Assembly: GCF_041146795.1 (NCBI RefSeq)
Contig: NC_135182.1
Location: forward strand, 1,333,501 to 1,397,500
From: Maylandia zebra
Lineage: Eukaryota; Chordata; Actinopteri; Cichliformes; Cichlidae
Direction of reading: 5' to 3'
Length of the DNA: 64,000 nt
The position numbers were made by a program, and so were the translations under genes. A model generated the notes under the pieces. The model ran no database searches. It was not told the DNA's origin and saw only the letters and a program-made list of their open reading frames with translations. Of the stretch, positions 33,278-45,219 are shown in pieces; positions within the stretch are counted from its first letter, which is position 1, and the number at the start of each line of letters is the position of its first letter.

Positions 33278-34291
33278 ATATGTTTATATATAAATATATG
33301 CGGTGGCCCCTAGAGACAAAGCACATACAAACTCCAAAACACATTCCTAGAGTTAACTGAACTTCGAAACAGAGCTACCTAGATCACTTAAATTACACAA
33401 TTGAAAGCATATGTGTATTGTTTGTGTATTTATACACAGGCATTCATATATATTCAAATAATTTTAAAAAAAGTTCATGTACCTGTTACTACCACACACC
33501 AAATCCAGTGTCTTCCTGGCTTGTGTAGCCACGAGGGAACAAAAGCTCAACACTGCCCCCTAGCATCCTGGAGCACTCCTGTTGTGTTTTGTACGTGTTT
33601 TGGAGTTTTTACGTGTTTTGTCTCCAGGGGCCACCGTAAATATACTTTTATTTATTCACTCCACATAAAATGTAATAAATAAATCATATAATACAAAAAC
33701 CGACTATTCACATTTCAACTTTTAACTATTTAAATTTTCAGCATTTTCCTTTTAAACATATTTAAACTGAAACAACACAAAACGCTGCAAACCACAACAC
33801 AATTAAATATAAATTATAATATGAAAACAAAAAGAAATGCATATTCTCTGTCATATGGGCCTGCATGAATAAACCTTCTGAATCCTTTATCATCTGCAAC
33901 TGAAAATAGTTGTAGATGATTACTATACCTTTCTAATGTGACGTTGTTGTCCCTGGCTCTCTCTCTCCCTCCCGCTCTGTTCCTGTGCTACTGCCAGTGT
34001 AACTACGCCTCTATGGGCTCAAAATGTGGTCATAAATATTTTGTACTTGTAACTCAGGATTTGTATGTGTAAAAAGAATTTGTGTGTGCGTAAAAAAGAT
34101 TTGTGTGCGGACTTAGCCAAAAGAAAACCTGCAAGTTACAAGTACGAATTTTGACCCTATTTTTCTTCCTTTCATCTGATTGGTCAATGTCATGTCAATC
34201 ACAAATGTAACAATCCAATCAGAGAACAGATGGGTTTGGCTGTCGGAGGGGTGCTTTGTACTTCTACTCTAAGAGCCGTTTCACATCACTA
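33278..34291 (-). mobile_element. hAT element of the TAGTGATGGG family, copy 3, inverted and split
   Basis: 33278-34011 is the reverse complement of the central part of copies 1 and 2 at lower identity. The left-end words return at 34268-34291 (CTAAGAGCCG...CATCACTA). The end fragment at 32351 may be its other terminus. The 8-bp flanks GTCAATAG and CTTCGTAG do not match, so the copy is rearranged. Confidence 0.7.
34012..34257. repeat. Single arm of the fold-back element family (see 54818-55961)
   Basis: Starts TATGGGCTCAAAATGTGG and ends GGCTGTCGGAGGGGTGC, matching each 250-bp arm of the element at 54.8-56.0 kb. Only one arm is present, lodged in hAT copy 3. Confidence 0.85.
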
Positions 34292-34732
34292 CTTCGTAGC
34301 AGGGCGAAGCTATGAGCTAGAAAAATCCAGGCAGACAGCCTGTGTCTGTCCAACCAATCAGAGAGCTCCTTACATCCCACGGTGTGGCTAATTTGAATAG
34401 CAGCAGGATTTTTAAAATGAAGTTGTTAAACCAACAGCTAATCCAAAAGTTAATCCCTGAGCGAACAGGAAAGGGAAATGGATTTTGAAATGAGGAGTGG
34501 AATCGATATTTTAAAAAGCATTTTGAAAATCAGTTTATTAAATTGGAATTCAAAAATGAATTTACAAATGCAGATTTTATTCTACAATTCATTATTTAAG
34601 CACAGAATGCTTTATTTCGATGCGGCGTGGCTCTTGTGGTCCTCCGTACTCATAGAGGATTCCCCTCGAACAAATGACAGATACACAAGGGTAAGGCAAA
34701 AATGACATGCCTAACAATGTTTACAAACATGG

Positions 34733-34903
34733 ATGCAAACATAAACACAGACATAGAAACAGACACACACAAGGGCACACAGAGACACACACAGAGACAC
34801 ACACAGAGTATGGAGTGTCCTGTGTGTTTCTATGCCAGTCAGTCTGAATCTGCTCCATTTGAATCCACCGATGAAATGCTGCCCCCAAACAATACAAATT
34901 GGG

Positions 34904-34941
<38 letters not shown>
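34733..34941. repeat. AC-rich low-complexity tract and (CT)n(CA)n microsatellite
   Basis: 34733-34806 repeats ACACAGAGACAC-like units. 34903-34941 is (CT)n passing directly into (CA)n. Between them, CTATGCCAGTCA...AATCCACC resembles 44609-44650. Confidence 0.9.
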
Positions 34942-34944
<3 letters not shown>

Positions 34945-35897
34945 CAGCAGGTATTCTGAAAATATTCAGTTTTTTTTCATTTGAGATTCTTGAATTTATA
35001 CATTTAAAATACATAATTCCACTCTCCCAGTGGTTTAAAGAATATGAGCAGTATTCATTCAGATGTGTTCTAGCTCTAAAATTTCTTTTGCAATTAGACA
35101 GTTTGTCTTATGTATGTTTTCAAGCTGTTCAGCTAGTTTCCAGGTTCTTCTGTGTGAATTTCAGTTCTGCGCTTTGGCTGTCAGGTGAATGTTTCGGTGT
35201 ATTTCAGCCCATTAAACATGTTTTTCTCCAAAGATTTCAGCAATTATAAAAATTCAACTCAAACTATTCGGCTATTAGGATTCACACTGCATTTTCTACA
35301 GGAAATGCATTTTATATACCAGTTTGTTGCTGTTGTTCATATGTTAACAGAATAAGTTCAAATTGTATTAAAAATAATACCATCAATTATGTTGTTGGAC
35401 TACACTTACTGGACTTAGTAAGTGTTAGTTAGGAAGTATTTTGAGAACCATAAGAGATTCTTACAAATGTTTGAAATAAAAAAATCTTTAATATAGCTGG
35501 AGACTCGTGTAGAAATATGAATGAGTTTATACAATTTGATTTCTGCTATGATGTGCTGTGACAGGCAGGTTGTAGGATCCAAACACAGGACTCTTACGTG
35601 GAATGAAACTTAAATCGGCAGTTTTTATTGCTGGAAAAACGTTTTCATTAGAGATAAACGTTTCATTAGAAACTCAACTGGACTCAAGAAACTAAGAAAC
35701 AAGAACTAGAAAAACAAATCAGGAATTATGAACAAGAATTAAGTAAAGAACATGAAGGGGAAAAAACACCTGCCCCACTGAAAACTAAAGAAAACCCCAA
35801 AACATGAACAACAATCATCAAGGAACATATTTACATATTTACAGTTACTGCAACACCAAGACTGGGTTGCAGACCCAGTACGGTGACAATTTCAGTT
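34942..35897. other. 3' flank of the minus-strand gene, otherwise unassigned
   Basis: Lies downstream of the stop at 35898 of the minus-strand gene. AT-rich words at 35690-35770 may be retroelement debris. I see no other feature. Confidence 0.35.
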
Positions 35898-37592
35898 TCA
35901 ATGTAAGTCAGTGTCTTTTGGGCTGCAGCAGAACAGACTTCTCAGTCTTTTGAAGAAGCCCTTTTTCTTCTTCTTCTTATTGATCTGAAGGTCTTTGCAC
36001 TTAATACTGGATTCAGGTTCAGGAAAAGGTTCCTCAAAGGGATCATCAGGAACTTTCGAAAGAGATCCTTTGATCTTATGATTTTCGCCTTTAACACTGG
36101 ATTCGGACTCGGCAAAGGGTTCCTCACAGGGAACGTCTGCCACTGCCACACATTCTGAAAGAGGTCCTTCACTCGTAAGGTCTTCAGCCTTCAGAATAGA
36201 TGAACTTTCAGCAAGAAGTTCCTCACAGGGAACGTCAGGCTCTGGAACACTTTCTGAAAAAGATCCTTCAGCTGGTGGAACATTTGCCATTGAAAGACCG
36301 TCAGAGGAGCGTTCTTCATTTGTGTTCTTCACATCAGGAAGACTTGAAGGGGGCTCAAAGATTTCAGATATCCGGACCAGTGCTACATCAGCAATGGTCT
36401 TCAGCAACACTGGCGCAAAGTTTGCAACTTTGATAGACAGAATTTCTTGAGGAAATTTCTTCCTGATCTCCATCAGCATGCTGTCGACCATATGGTCAAT
36501 GGTCAATGGTAACTTTATTGTCCCTGATGGGAAATTGATTCGCAGTATGTCAAAACAAACAACAAACATACAACCAACACATACGTACACTCATTAAAAA
36601 AATACTATAATATAAGCCTGATAAAACAACCTAGATATTCCATCGAAAAAAGTGCAATGTGCAATGGCAACAACACTTACAATTTAGTGTTGTTAATTAA
36701 GATAATAGCACTAGGTACAAATGACAATTTGTGTCGCTTTGTCTTCACTGCAGTCATTTTATAACGACGACCTGATGGAAGCAGTTGAAAATCGTTAAAG
36801 AGAGGATGATCTGAACACAACAGGACAGAAGTTGCCTTCCTCAGCACCTGCCTGTTATAAAAGTCCACAAGCTGGACCTGAGACCTCCCTGAAATCTTGC
36901 CCGCCACTTTAACCAGATTGTTAAGTCTGGTCTTATTATCCATGGACATACTACCGTACCAAGCAATGATACAGAAAGTTAAAACAGATTCAATAAAACT
37001 TTTATAAAAGAGAGTCATCATTTCAGATGAAACATTAAAACCTCTCAACCTCCTTTGTTGGGCCTTTTTCACTGTAGCAGCAAGATGTGACTCAAAGGAC
37101 AGGGTCTTATCAAGAACAACCCCCAAGTACTTGTAACTATCCACCATTTCAATGGCTGCACCATTTACCACTGTAAGCGCAGAATGAGGGGATGACTTCC
37201 TGAAATCTATAACCATGTCCTTGGTTTTCAAGGTGTTAATCATTAAGAAGGACTGATCACACCATGAAACAAACTCATCCACAACAGGCCCATGGGAATC
37301 CTCTTCACCATGAAGGAGGCTTACAATGACTGTGTCATCTGCGTATTTGATGAAATGCCTATTGGCCTGTGTGCTGCGACAGTCATTAGTGTACAAAATA
37401 TACAAAAGAGGAGAGAGACAACAACCTTGTGGTGAGCCAGTGGAAGAGTTCAGCTGTTTGGAAAAACAGCCATTTATTCTCACACACTGTGATCTATCAG
37501 TTAAGAAGTCTAAGATCCAACCAACGAGATTAAAATTAAGTTTAAATTGGTTAAGAAGCTTGTCCACTAAAAGATGTGGCTGGATAGTATTA

Positions 37593-40178
37593 CAGTTTTT
37601 TACAGTCGCTAACAAGCGCCTACCCATACTTCAGATACTTTTTCTAAACTCTTAACACAGACCCACACCTACAAAACACAATTGGCCAAATGGATAATAT
37701 CCTTCCCAAAAATACACTTTGTTAAATATATACTAACTCCTCATTTCAAAATTAGAACACATCTTTCTCTGCACACACTAACTGTACAAAAACACTATAA
37801 ATCTGACTCAAAATGAAATTAGTCTGTCAAAGAATAACACTTGTTTTCACTTCACAAGGTACATGCAGTCAATCAAAGTACACCAGGTTTCAAAATACTG
37901 GCTATTATTGACATTACAAAAACTGCATAGACTTTTATGTTTCAGTTTCACAGGTATTTGCATGCGAAACATGCAATCCACCATATTGACACCAGAAATG
38001 TCTTGGTTGGTAACTGTATGTCCACATGTACAGTAATGTTCACATTCAAAAGCATTCCAGTAAAAAGCAAACAAGTTTTTGTTTCTTTACTGTTTACCAC
38101 AGGAGGTACAGTAGAAACACAGTATGATAGGACAGAGAAAGTTTTACAGTATTGCTTACAGTGAACAAAATATCCATGAAACACACAAGAGCATTCTGAA
38201 CAAAAAAAACAACAGCAAAAAGCCAAGATAAAAAGGGGGGGAGGGGGAGGGGGGCTAAAAAAAGGCAAAAAAGTTGCATCTAATCTCTGCGATCTTCAGG
38301 GTTAGGCCACATGTTTTCATCAACATCACATCTGATGTCAGCCAAGTCGATGCACCTGGGATAAAACCGCCTGGTATGTCGGACCACCCTTGGCAATCGT
38401 CAACTGTGATGTGGCTGATGGTCATAAACCTTCCACCTCCATGCAGAAAAGAACTCCTCTATGGGGTTGAGGAAAGGTGAATAGGGTGGAAGGAAGAGAC
38501 TCACCAGTCTTGGGTGGACTTCAAACCATGTTGTTATTGCTTGCGAGTGATGGAAAGCCACATTGTCCCAGGTAATTACAAAGGTCCTCATGTTTTCACC
38601 CTCCTGACCCTGCTCTGGAACCAGGCGCTGGTGGAGATCATTGAGAAAGGCAAGCAAGCGCTCTGTATTATAGGGTCCAACCTGACATTTGTGAAGGAGT
38701 AATCCTGCATTTGCAATTGCTGCACACATGGTAATGTTTGCCCCTCTCTGTCCTGGCACATCAACTGTGGCCCTTTTTCCAATTACATTTCGTCCACGTC
38801 TACGCCTTTTGGCCAGATTGAATCCTGCCTCATCGATGTATATGAATTCATGAGGGGCCTGGTTGGCCTCCAATTCCATAACTCTCTGAAACAAAGTTTA
38901 TGTAAGTCATGTTAGTACTGTATACCATACTGTACTGTAACCTAGTATTGTGTAGGTTACCTACTTGCAAAGTGCAAAGCTTATAGAACTGGACATTGGA
39001 TTGAATATACACTATACCTGGACATATTGTCGTCGTAGCTCCTTGACCCTCTCACTGTTCCTCTCAAAGGGAACAGTGTAGAGCTGCTTCATCCGCACTC
39101 TATGTTTGGACAATGTCCGCGAAATGGTTGTGAGGCTGATTCTATCGATATTGTCGAATATCTCATGGTCCGCCACAATTCTGGTTTGTATTTCACGCAG
39201 TTTTATTGCATTATTTGCAGTAACCATTTCCACAATGGCAAGCTCCTGATCATTACTGAGGAGCTTTCCTCTTCCCCCAGAGGGTGGAAGACGTTGCATT
39301 CTTTAGAAAGACAGACAATTCAACATATGCATTACTGTATGACCATATTGACATGTCAAGTGAGAATAGGAACAATCCATGTAAAATGCAATACTTACCT
39401 GTTGGTTTGTTGAAAGGTGCGTATAATGGAGGCAACCGTTGACCGCCTCAAATTGGGCTGCACTCTTTCACCAGCCTCTCTTAGTGAAAGACCATGGTTG
39501 ATTACATGGTCAATGATAGTGGCACGGATTTCATCACTGACTACTGTTCTTGCAGCCCTTGGAATGCCACCACCACGCATTCTTACACCTATACCTTGCC
39601 CTCTCCTTGGGCCTGCTCTTCTCTCTGGGCCCCTTGCTCTTACTCCTCCTCGACCAGACATTACAGTGTTTGTCTTTTTTTTGTTTCCAAAAACATCACT
39701 CCTCAAGGTCTTGCCTTATGAACCCCACTGAGTCTAAGCCAGAATGGAAGAAGGTGTGGTTGGCCCAATTTACCCAACATAAATCAGCTGTGTGTCAATT
39801 ATTCAATTGTTTGTTTGTTTACAGCTGAGATATATTTTTGATATTGATATTGTTTTTGTACTGATATCATTGCAGGGGCAGAGGTTTTTATACTGTATCT
39901 ACGGTTTGGAATATTGTTTTTGCTATTGTGGGATGTTGTGTGTTAACATTCGTAGATACTACAAGAACAGTCCATAGTTTTGTTGGGAGGTATAACTTGT
40001 CTGTTAAGAAAATGTAAGCATCGTGGAAATGTGTTCACTGACTGCATATTGGGTGAACACGACATCAAATGTGTGAATGGTATGGCCACAACAGACCGAT
40101 CCTGTGCTAATTGTGTTTAGAGTTTTGCAAATGTGACAACTGTTTGGACAAACGCTTGTTAGCGACTGTAAAAAACTG
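37593..40178 (-). mobile_element. IS630/Tc1-like DNA transposon with three-exon transposase
   Basis: The terminal inverted repeats are CAGTTTTTTACAGTCGCTAA followed by CAAGCG. TA is duplicated at 37591-37592 and 40179-40180. Removing the element restores the LINE frame exactly across FSSAF/NTIQP. The length is 2586 bp and the transposase is on the minus strand. Confidence 0.95.
38400..39661 (-). CDS. IS630/Tc1-like DDE transposase, three exons
   Basis: Exons on the minus strand are 39661-39399, 39300-39018 and 38885-38400, with GT-AG junctions and matching phases, giving 343 residues. The start is taken at 39661; a start at 39706 would add 15. An arginine/glycine-rich N-terminus (SGRGGVRARGPERR) precedes a helix-turn-helix region (INHGLSLREAGERVQPNLRR) and a second one in exon 2. 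Catalytic residues are D200 in FIYIDEAGFN, D289 in VITWDN and E325 in PYSPFLNPIEEFF, with 35 residues between the last two. After the TGA at 38402-38400 the same frame stays open for 39 codons (HTRRFYPRC, DVDENMWPN) to a TAG at 38280-38282. The present stop may therefore be premature or follow a small indel, though the catalytic core is intact. Confidence 0.85.
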
Positions 40179-41630
40179 TAAAAGCAGAAGAAAAATCAAT
40201 AAATAAAAGCCGAGCATGAGCTTTGGCGCCATCAAGATGGCGATAAAGGAAGTTCAACAGAGTGACCACTGCATCATCAACACCTCTACAAGGCCTGTAT
40301 GCAAATTGTAGTGGATCTATCAGCTTCTCTACTTGGACTTTTATTAGTCTTACTCATTTTAAAAAGATTTCCCACCCTTCTTTTATCAAAGAACAAAGCT
40401 GGGGGGCCTCTGGTGCTCTCTATTAAGGAATCAAGTGTATTCCTTGGAATATAGTTATCATTAAATCTCGAATAAAATCTGTTCAGCTCATTGGCTAACT
40501 GAAAATCTGAACTAAAACCAGGGAGACTTATCTTATTACAGTCACTGAGACAGTGACCAGTCATGTGTTTCATGCCAGCCCAAGCCACCCTTAAGTTATT
40601 GCTACCCATCTCCGCCTCTACCTTATCCTTGTATTTTATTTTAGCTTTTTTAATTTCTGATCTAATCTCCTTCCTAATTTCTCTGACTTTCAAGGTATTC
40701 CCTTCAGTAAAAGCTTTATTCCTTTCGTAAATCAGCCTCGTAAGAACTTTAGAGGACCATGGTTTGTTATTAGGGAAAGAATTCACAACCTTTGAGGGAA
40801 TAATCATGTCTCTACAAAAGGATATATATCCGCAGACAACGTCAGTGAGTTCATTAATGTCTCTACATGATTCGGTAAACACCGACCAGTCTGTACAGTC
40901 AAAGCAGCCCTGCAGGGCTAAAGAGGCATCGTCACTCCAAACCTTTATGCGGTGTTTCCTCACTTTCTCTCTTCTCAGTACAGTCTTATAGACTGGCAGA
41001 AGATGCACCGTGTTGTGATCCGAGGGCGGGGCCAGCCACAGATGTATACGCACCTTTTATGGAGCCATAACATAAATCCAGAGTCTTATTGAAGCGAGTG
41101 GGACAGTGCACATACTGATAAAAACTGCTCAGTGTTTTCTTCAAGTTGCAGCGATTAAAGTCCCCAAGAACAATATTAGGGGCTTCAGGAGAGAGAGATT
41201 GTAGAGAGTGGATAGCATTGGAGATGGTGTCAGTCGCATTCTTAGGATTCGCTTTGGGGTGGATGTAAACGACGGTGACGTTTACATCCATATTGTCTCG
41301 GATGGAGCAGATGAAGATGGCCTGTGTTTCCATCACCGTTAGACTCTCGAGGAGAGGATGCTTAGACTCTGGGAGGCCATGTTTAGGAGGGGACGAGGAG
41401 GAAGCTCCCAGAAGCCCCGGAGAACGCGGGGAACTACCTCGATCACTACCTCCTGCGCGGTGAGCAGTTTGCTGTTATGCTGTTCCTGCTGCTTCTCTTT
41501 TAGGATTTCAATGTAATCCTTCACCACGCTCAGGAGTTTAGGTGCTCTGTAGAAAAACATTATAAGAGTTATCTTTTAAACATATTCAAAGCATCACTTA
41601 AATATTGAAACACTGTAGCTGGACTGTTAA

Positions 41631-42639
41631 CCCTGTAATGCCCTTTGTATCATACTTGATACATGAGTTTCTGTGACTTCTATCTCATCAACATGATCAG
41701 TACTTGCCATAATTTCAAAATGTTACGGACAAAACTCTTTTTTTTGTCTAACGTTGACATTGTTGTTAACAAAAAGTTGCCAAAAACACCCAATGTATCA
41801 AATTCGATACAAAAATGTAATAAATACATAATAAAAGTATATATATATGTGGCTTTTGTTTAAAGGGTTAATAAAGATCTCAGTTCCAAAAAAATCAGAA
41901 TTTTCGGGCTATTTTTTGATGGGTTGTGTTAGGGCTGTGCGATATGACCAAAATCTCATCTCCCGATATAAAACATGTATCGTCCAATAACGATATAAAT
42001 CACAAAAAATGTAACATTTTCTGTAAAGTCTGTGAATCTCGGGCAGCTCGACTTGCGTGAAGTGCTTCCAGCTGCGCGTCGTGTAGCTGAGTCGAGTGTT
42101 TTAACGATGCATGAAACGATGCATTTTTAGACAGAAGTTGTAACGGCGCCGTTTCCTTTGTGAGTATTTCTTACGCGGCGTGCTGCGGGGAGAAGCCTGT
42201 TCTAACGTTTGAGTCTAAAGTTTATTTTTTAGCACCTGGCGGCTCTTTTTTACTTCTCATCCGTAAATAATCTGCATCTTTCACGTGATTCAGTTTATTT
42301 TGAAAAGTCTCAACAGGATCTTGAGCTTTATTGTGAAAGGTTTATGTGGAAAATAAACAAGCGGACACGCCGTGGTTTTACTGTAGTTGTTGCTAATGAC
42401 AACGCATAAAAACAGGCGCTTGTCCGTCCGTAGTGTGGTGATATTAAATATAAGAGAAAGAGAGAACTTTAAGAAATTAATAATAACTACAGTGACATCA
42501 GAACATGAAAAACATTGCTGTAAACAGTTTATTTTGAGACACCACGAAACAAACGATAGCGTAAAATGAAACGATGTTTCTATATCGTCATCTGATATAT
42601 ATCGTTGTATCGAACAGCCCTAGGTTGGGTCTTACAGGG
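41631..42639. mobile_element. piggyBac-like non-autonomous element in intron 5 of the minus-strand gene
   Basis: The ends are CCCTGTAATGCC and, reverse-complemented, CCCTGTAAGACC, flanked by TTAA at 41627-41630 and 42640-42643, the piggyBac target site. It is split by a hAT. A second AAAGGGTTAA word at 41862-41872 could instead be its right end, giving a 240-bp element. Confidence 0.65.
41930..42622. mobile_element. Non-autonomous hAT, TIR TAGGGCTGT
   Basis: The left end TAGGGCTGTGCGATATGACC and reverse-complemented right end TAGGGCTGTTCGATACAACG pair as TIRs, with ATATCG words inside. The 8-bp flanks GGTTGTGT and GGTTGGGT match at 7 of 8 positions. Length 693 bp, no coding capacity. Confidence 0.85.
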
Positions 42640-43448
42640 TTAATAACTGTATATTACATGTGACTCACTGAAATTTAGGAGGTACGGCCTCTGGGAACTG
42701 AAGAAGCATTCTGGTTTGAAATTCAACGTCCCTCATTTTATTGATGACGTTCACCGCCCATACCTGAAACTGAAAACACATTTACAGTGCGCTTATGTTT
42801 AAAGGTTTTGTGAACATGATGAAAAAAAGAAATTTCCAAAGTCTGGTGAGTTTTCTAGTCTTACCAGCCTTAGAAGAGGTTTGGCTTCCTCTTCTTCAAA
42901 ATCCTGTAATTCAAACTCCCACAGCCTTCAAAAGAAAAAAATACAGAGGTTTTCTCTCAGCATTTACACGTCATCACAATCAGACTTTCAGGTGTCACAC
43001 TGCTCTCCGAGTGTCTCCCTGCTCTTCTCCACCAAAAGATCTCTCAGATCTTCAGCAGTGAGGTTCGGTGGAATTAGATCTTCCTGCTGAAGTCTGAGAA
43101 ACTCCGTCATAATCGCAATCTAAAAGGAAAGGAGACATTTAATCATCACCACTCTCAGGTCCTCAGAAATGACCTGATATTTTCTGTCAGCTTTGGTTTG
43201 CATGAATCTGGGTCTAACCTGAGTCCTGTAGCCCGGAAGATGCCAGCAGATCTTTAGAGCACATTCATAAATCGGTGTGTTGAACAACACCTGTCAAAGA
43301 AATAGCAATTTAGTCATTGTTACTTAAAAGGATTCTCAGTTTGTCAACTTTTAAAACTACATCAAATTCTTCATATTATTGAAATGCAGTAAAAACTAAA
43401 ACGGTCACATACCCTGATAGGTTTATAGATTCCTTGACTTGATTCCAT

Positions 43449-45219
43449 TTTGACGTTTTCAAATCACAGTCAGGAAGAAAAACTTTAACTGCTCTCCAAC
43501 GAAGGCGTACGGGGGATCTGGACCTGAAAATGCTCTCAGCTCGGTGGTCTCGCACAGATGAGCTCTTTTGACAGTCTGATGTTTATTTATGAATGCAGAA
43601 TTCCTTGAGCAGTCACCATGGAAACTTGATGCAGCTTCATGTTGTTAAATTAAAAGAAAACACTGTGTATTTTGCACTACATTGCACTAAACTTAATTTA
43701 TCATATAAGTAAATAAAGTGTGGGTTAGGTCACTCCTGTGAAACGAGCCACACAAACCGATGGATCAGAAAAGACAAAGTCAGCTACAGCATGCCTTTTC
43801 ATATTATGTGCCTGCTTATCTCCATTTTGTTACAGTAGATGGGAACTTAAGCAGTAAAGCAATGGCTTACAAAACAGTGGACTATGGACTAATGCAAACA
43901 TTTGAAGCCTGACAGCAGCTGGTATATACACAGCTTTGGTCATTTGGATAAACTGGCCCTTTAAACAGCCCAGAGGAAGAAGAGACCTCTGCGTTATCAG
44001 TGCAGCCTAAAGCCCAAAGCACAATAATAATAATAATAATAATAATACTATTATTATCATTTTTATAGCAATAATACCCCAAATAATTAAGTCATTAATT
44101 ACTAGGATGCCTACTGACATGTTTTCTTAGTTACTCATATTTAGAGAGGCCACGTTTGTCATGCTTCACAGGAGTGACCGATGAAAGTGATGCTACATTA
44201 GAGTCTGTCCCTGGACTGGTTGTGTGCTGCTCTATGAGTTCAGCAGGAGGAGGTGAACCCACAGCTGGGAGCGGTTCTCTAGTGGGTGGAAAGATCATAC
44301 TTCAGATTCAATATTATACTTGTGTTCATCCTGGTCTGAACCTGGTCAGAAGAACTGACTTCATTTTTGAAAATACTAGTCCCACATTATGAAAGTTAAC
44401 CCCAAGCAGTCCACAACTGTTGTTTTCTGTCCACCAAAGCAAATTTGATTGAAGAGGTTTTTGTAATTTAACTTCTCCAAAAAGCAAATAAAGAGATTTA
44501 ACAAAGATTTATTTAAAGATCATCAGAATTACCAGAGCTAACGTAGATCGGTTTATGCACTTGTATTAGGAGGGATAAGAAAAGTGACTGCATTGACTGT
44601 GTGTATCTATGCCAGTCAAACAGCCTGGAGCTGCTCAATTTCAATCCACCAATCAGAGAGGCTGTGTACTTTTTCCCACCAAAACGGCTGCAGCTGCTGA
44701 AGCCAGCCCCACAGACACAGACAGGCTCAGGCTTTCTGCAGTGTATTTCTTCTTTTGTAGATTCCCCTGGAACAAAAGGCCATATTATCCTAACCGTACG
44801 GGCTAGAGCGGTCATTCTTAGACTCTTCTGTTCAGAAGAGTTGGGGGGGATCTTCAAGTGTTGATAAATCATAATTAAAATATGAATTAATAAAGATATA
44901 TGGCTTGTAATGTACCATAACTGAGTAGAGGTGAAGTGAAAACTGCCTTGACTTGCTCTCAAATAACGGCTTGTAACTCTAAATCTATAGGGAGCATCGA
45001 TATCATTCTTTCACCATAAGATACAGCAGGCTTTGGTGAACAGTTAAGGAAATTTTCAGGACTCTGTGGAAATCCATCAAAAAGATATAACAAGAGAAAA
45101 AGTGCTTAATTTTCAGAGTTTGAAATTTTAAGAAATCTGAGAGAAGTACTGATTTCCTACCCTCAAACAAACGTAACTCATGGCAGAACGGTAATAGGTG
45201 ATAAAAAATGTTTTGTTTT
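43449..45219. other. 5' flank of the minus-strand gene, otherwise unassigned
   Basis: The promoter of the gene starting at 43448 should lie just right of it, but I see no clear TATA box. A (TAA)n microsatellite sits at 44022-44047. Around 44600-44790 there are scattered matches to 34620-34880. No other gene is supported. Confidence 0.4.
44022..44047. repeat. (AAT)n microsatellite
   Basis: About nine AAT units. Confidence 0.95.

Larger units (their letters stand above)
36677..41336 (-). pseudogene. LINE endonuclease/reverse transcriptase, broken
   Basis: Pieces in order: 41336-41030, endonuclease C-terminal part (TVVYIHPKAN, NIVLGDFNRCNLKK, FNKTLDLCYG); a frameshift; 41010-40330, SDHNTVHLLPVYK through FPNNKPWSSKVL and ANELNRFYSRFN; an internal deletion that removes the first reverse transcriptase boxes; about 40325-40181, LIDPLQFAYRP to LLFIDFSSAF; the nested element; 37590-36677, NTIQPHLLVDKL, GSPQGCCLSPLLYILY, KYADDTVIVS and the C-terminal domain ending AIILINNTKL. 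The catalytic Asp pair survives, but the gene cannot encode a working protein. Confidence 0.9.
36487..41341 (-). mobile_element. 5'-truncated LINE (CR1/L2/Rex1 group) inserted in a coding exon
   Basis: The 3' end reads AATTTCCCATCAGGGACAAT and AAAGTTACC, followed by two ATTGACC units at 36490-36510. The 5' end breaks off inside the endonuclease at about 41341. Without the nested 2.6-kb IS630-type element it is about 2.26 kb. Only a 3-bp overlap (GTC) is shared by the two host junctions, so a normal TSD is not evident. Confidence 0.85.
35898..43448 (-). pseudogene. Unrecognised six-exon gene whose last coding exon is split by a LINE
   Basis: Minus-strand exons are 43448-43413 (ATG, MESSQGIYKPIR), 43290-43219 (VLFNTPIYECALKICWHLPG...), 43119-43001 (IAIMTEFLRLQQEDLIPPNL...), 42925-42865 (LWEFELQDFEEEEAKPLLRL), 42763-42669 (VWAVNVINKMRDVEFQTRML...) and 41546 onward (APKLLSVVKDYIEILKEKQQ...). 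All introns are GT-AG (donors GTATGT, GTTAGA, GTGTGA, GTAAGA, GTGAGT) and all phases match. The last exon breaks at about 41342 (SILSSRV), resumes at about 36485 (DSMLMEIRKKFPQ) and runs to a stop at 35898; joined in frame the product is about 391 residues. The C-terminal half has three degenerate acidic repeats of about 30 residues around DVPCEE, AESESS and PEPESS, then KKKKKKGFFKRLRSLFCC. I do not recognise the family. The insertion should truncate the protein, unless the reference allele is not the common one. Classed as pseudogene only because of the break. Confidence 0.7.

Noticed and set aside
36511..36590. N-terminus MYVCVGCMFVVCFD as a signal or membrane segment of the unknown gene
   Set aside because: These codons are in the LINE 3' untranslated region; the true upstream exon is at 41546-41342.
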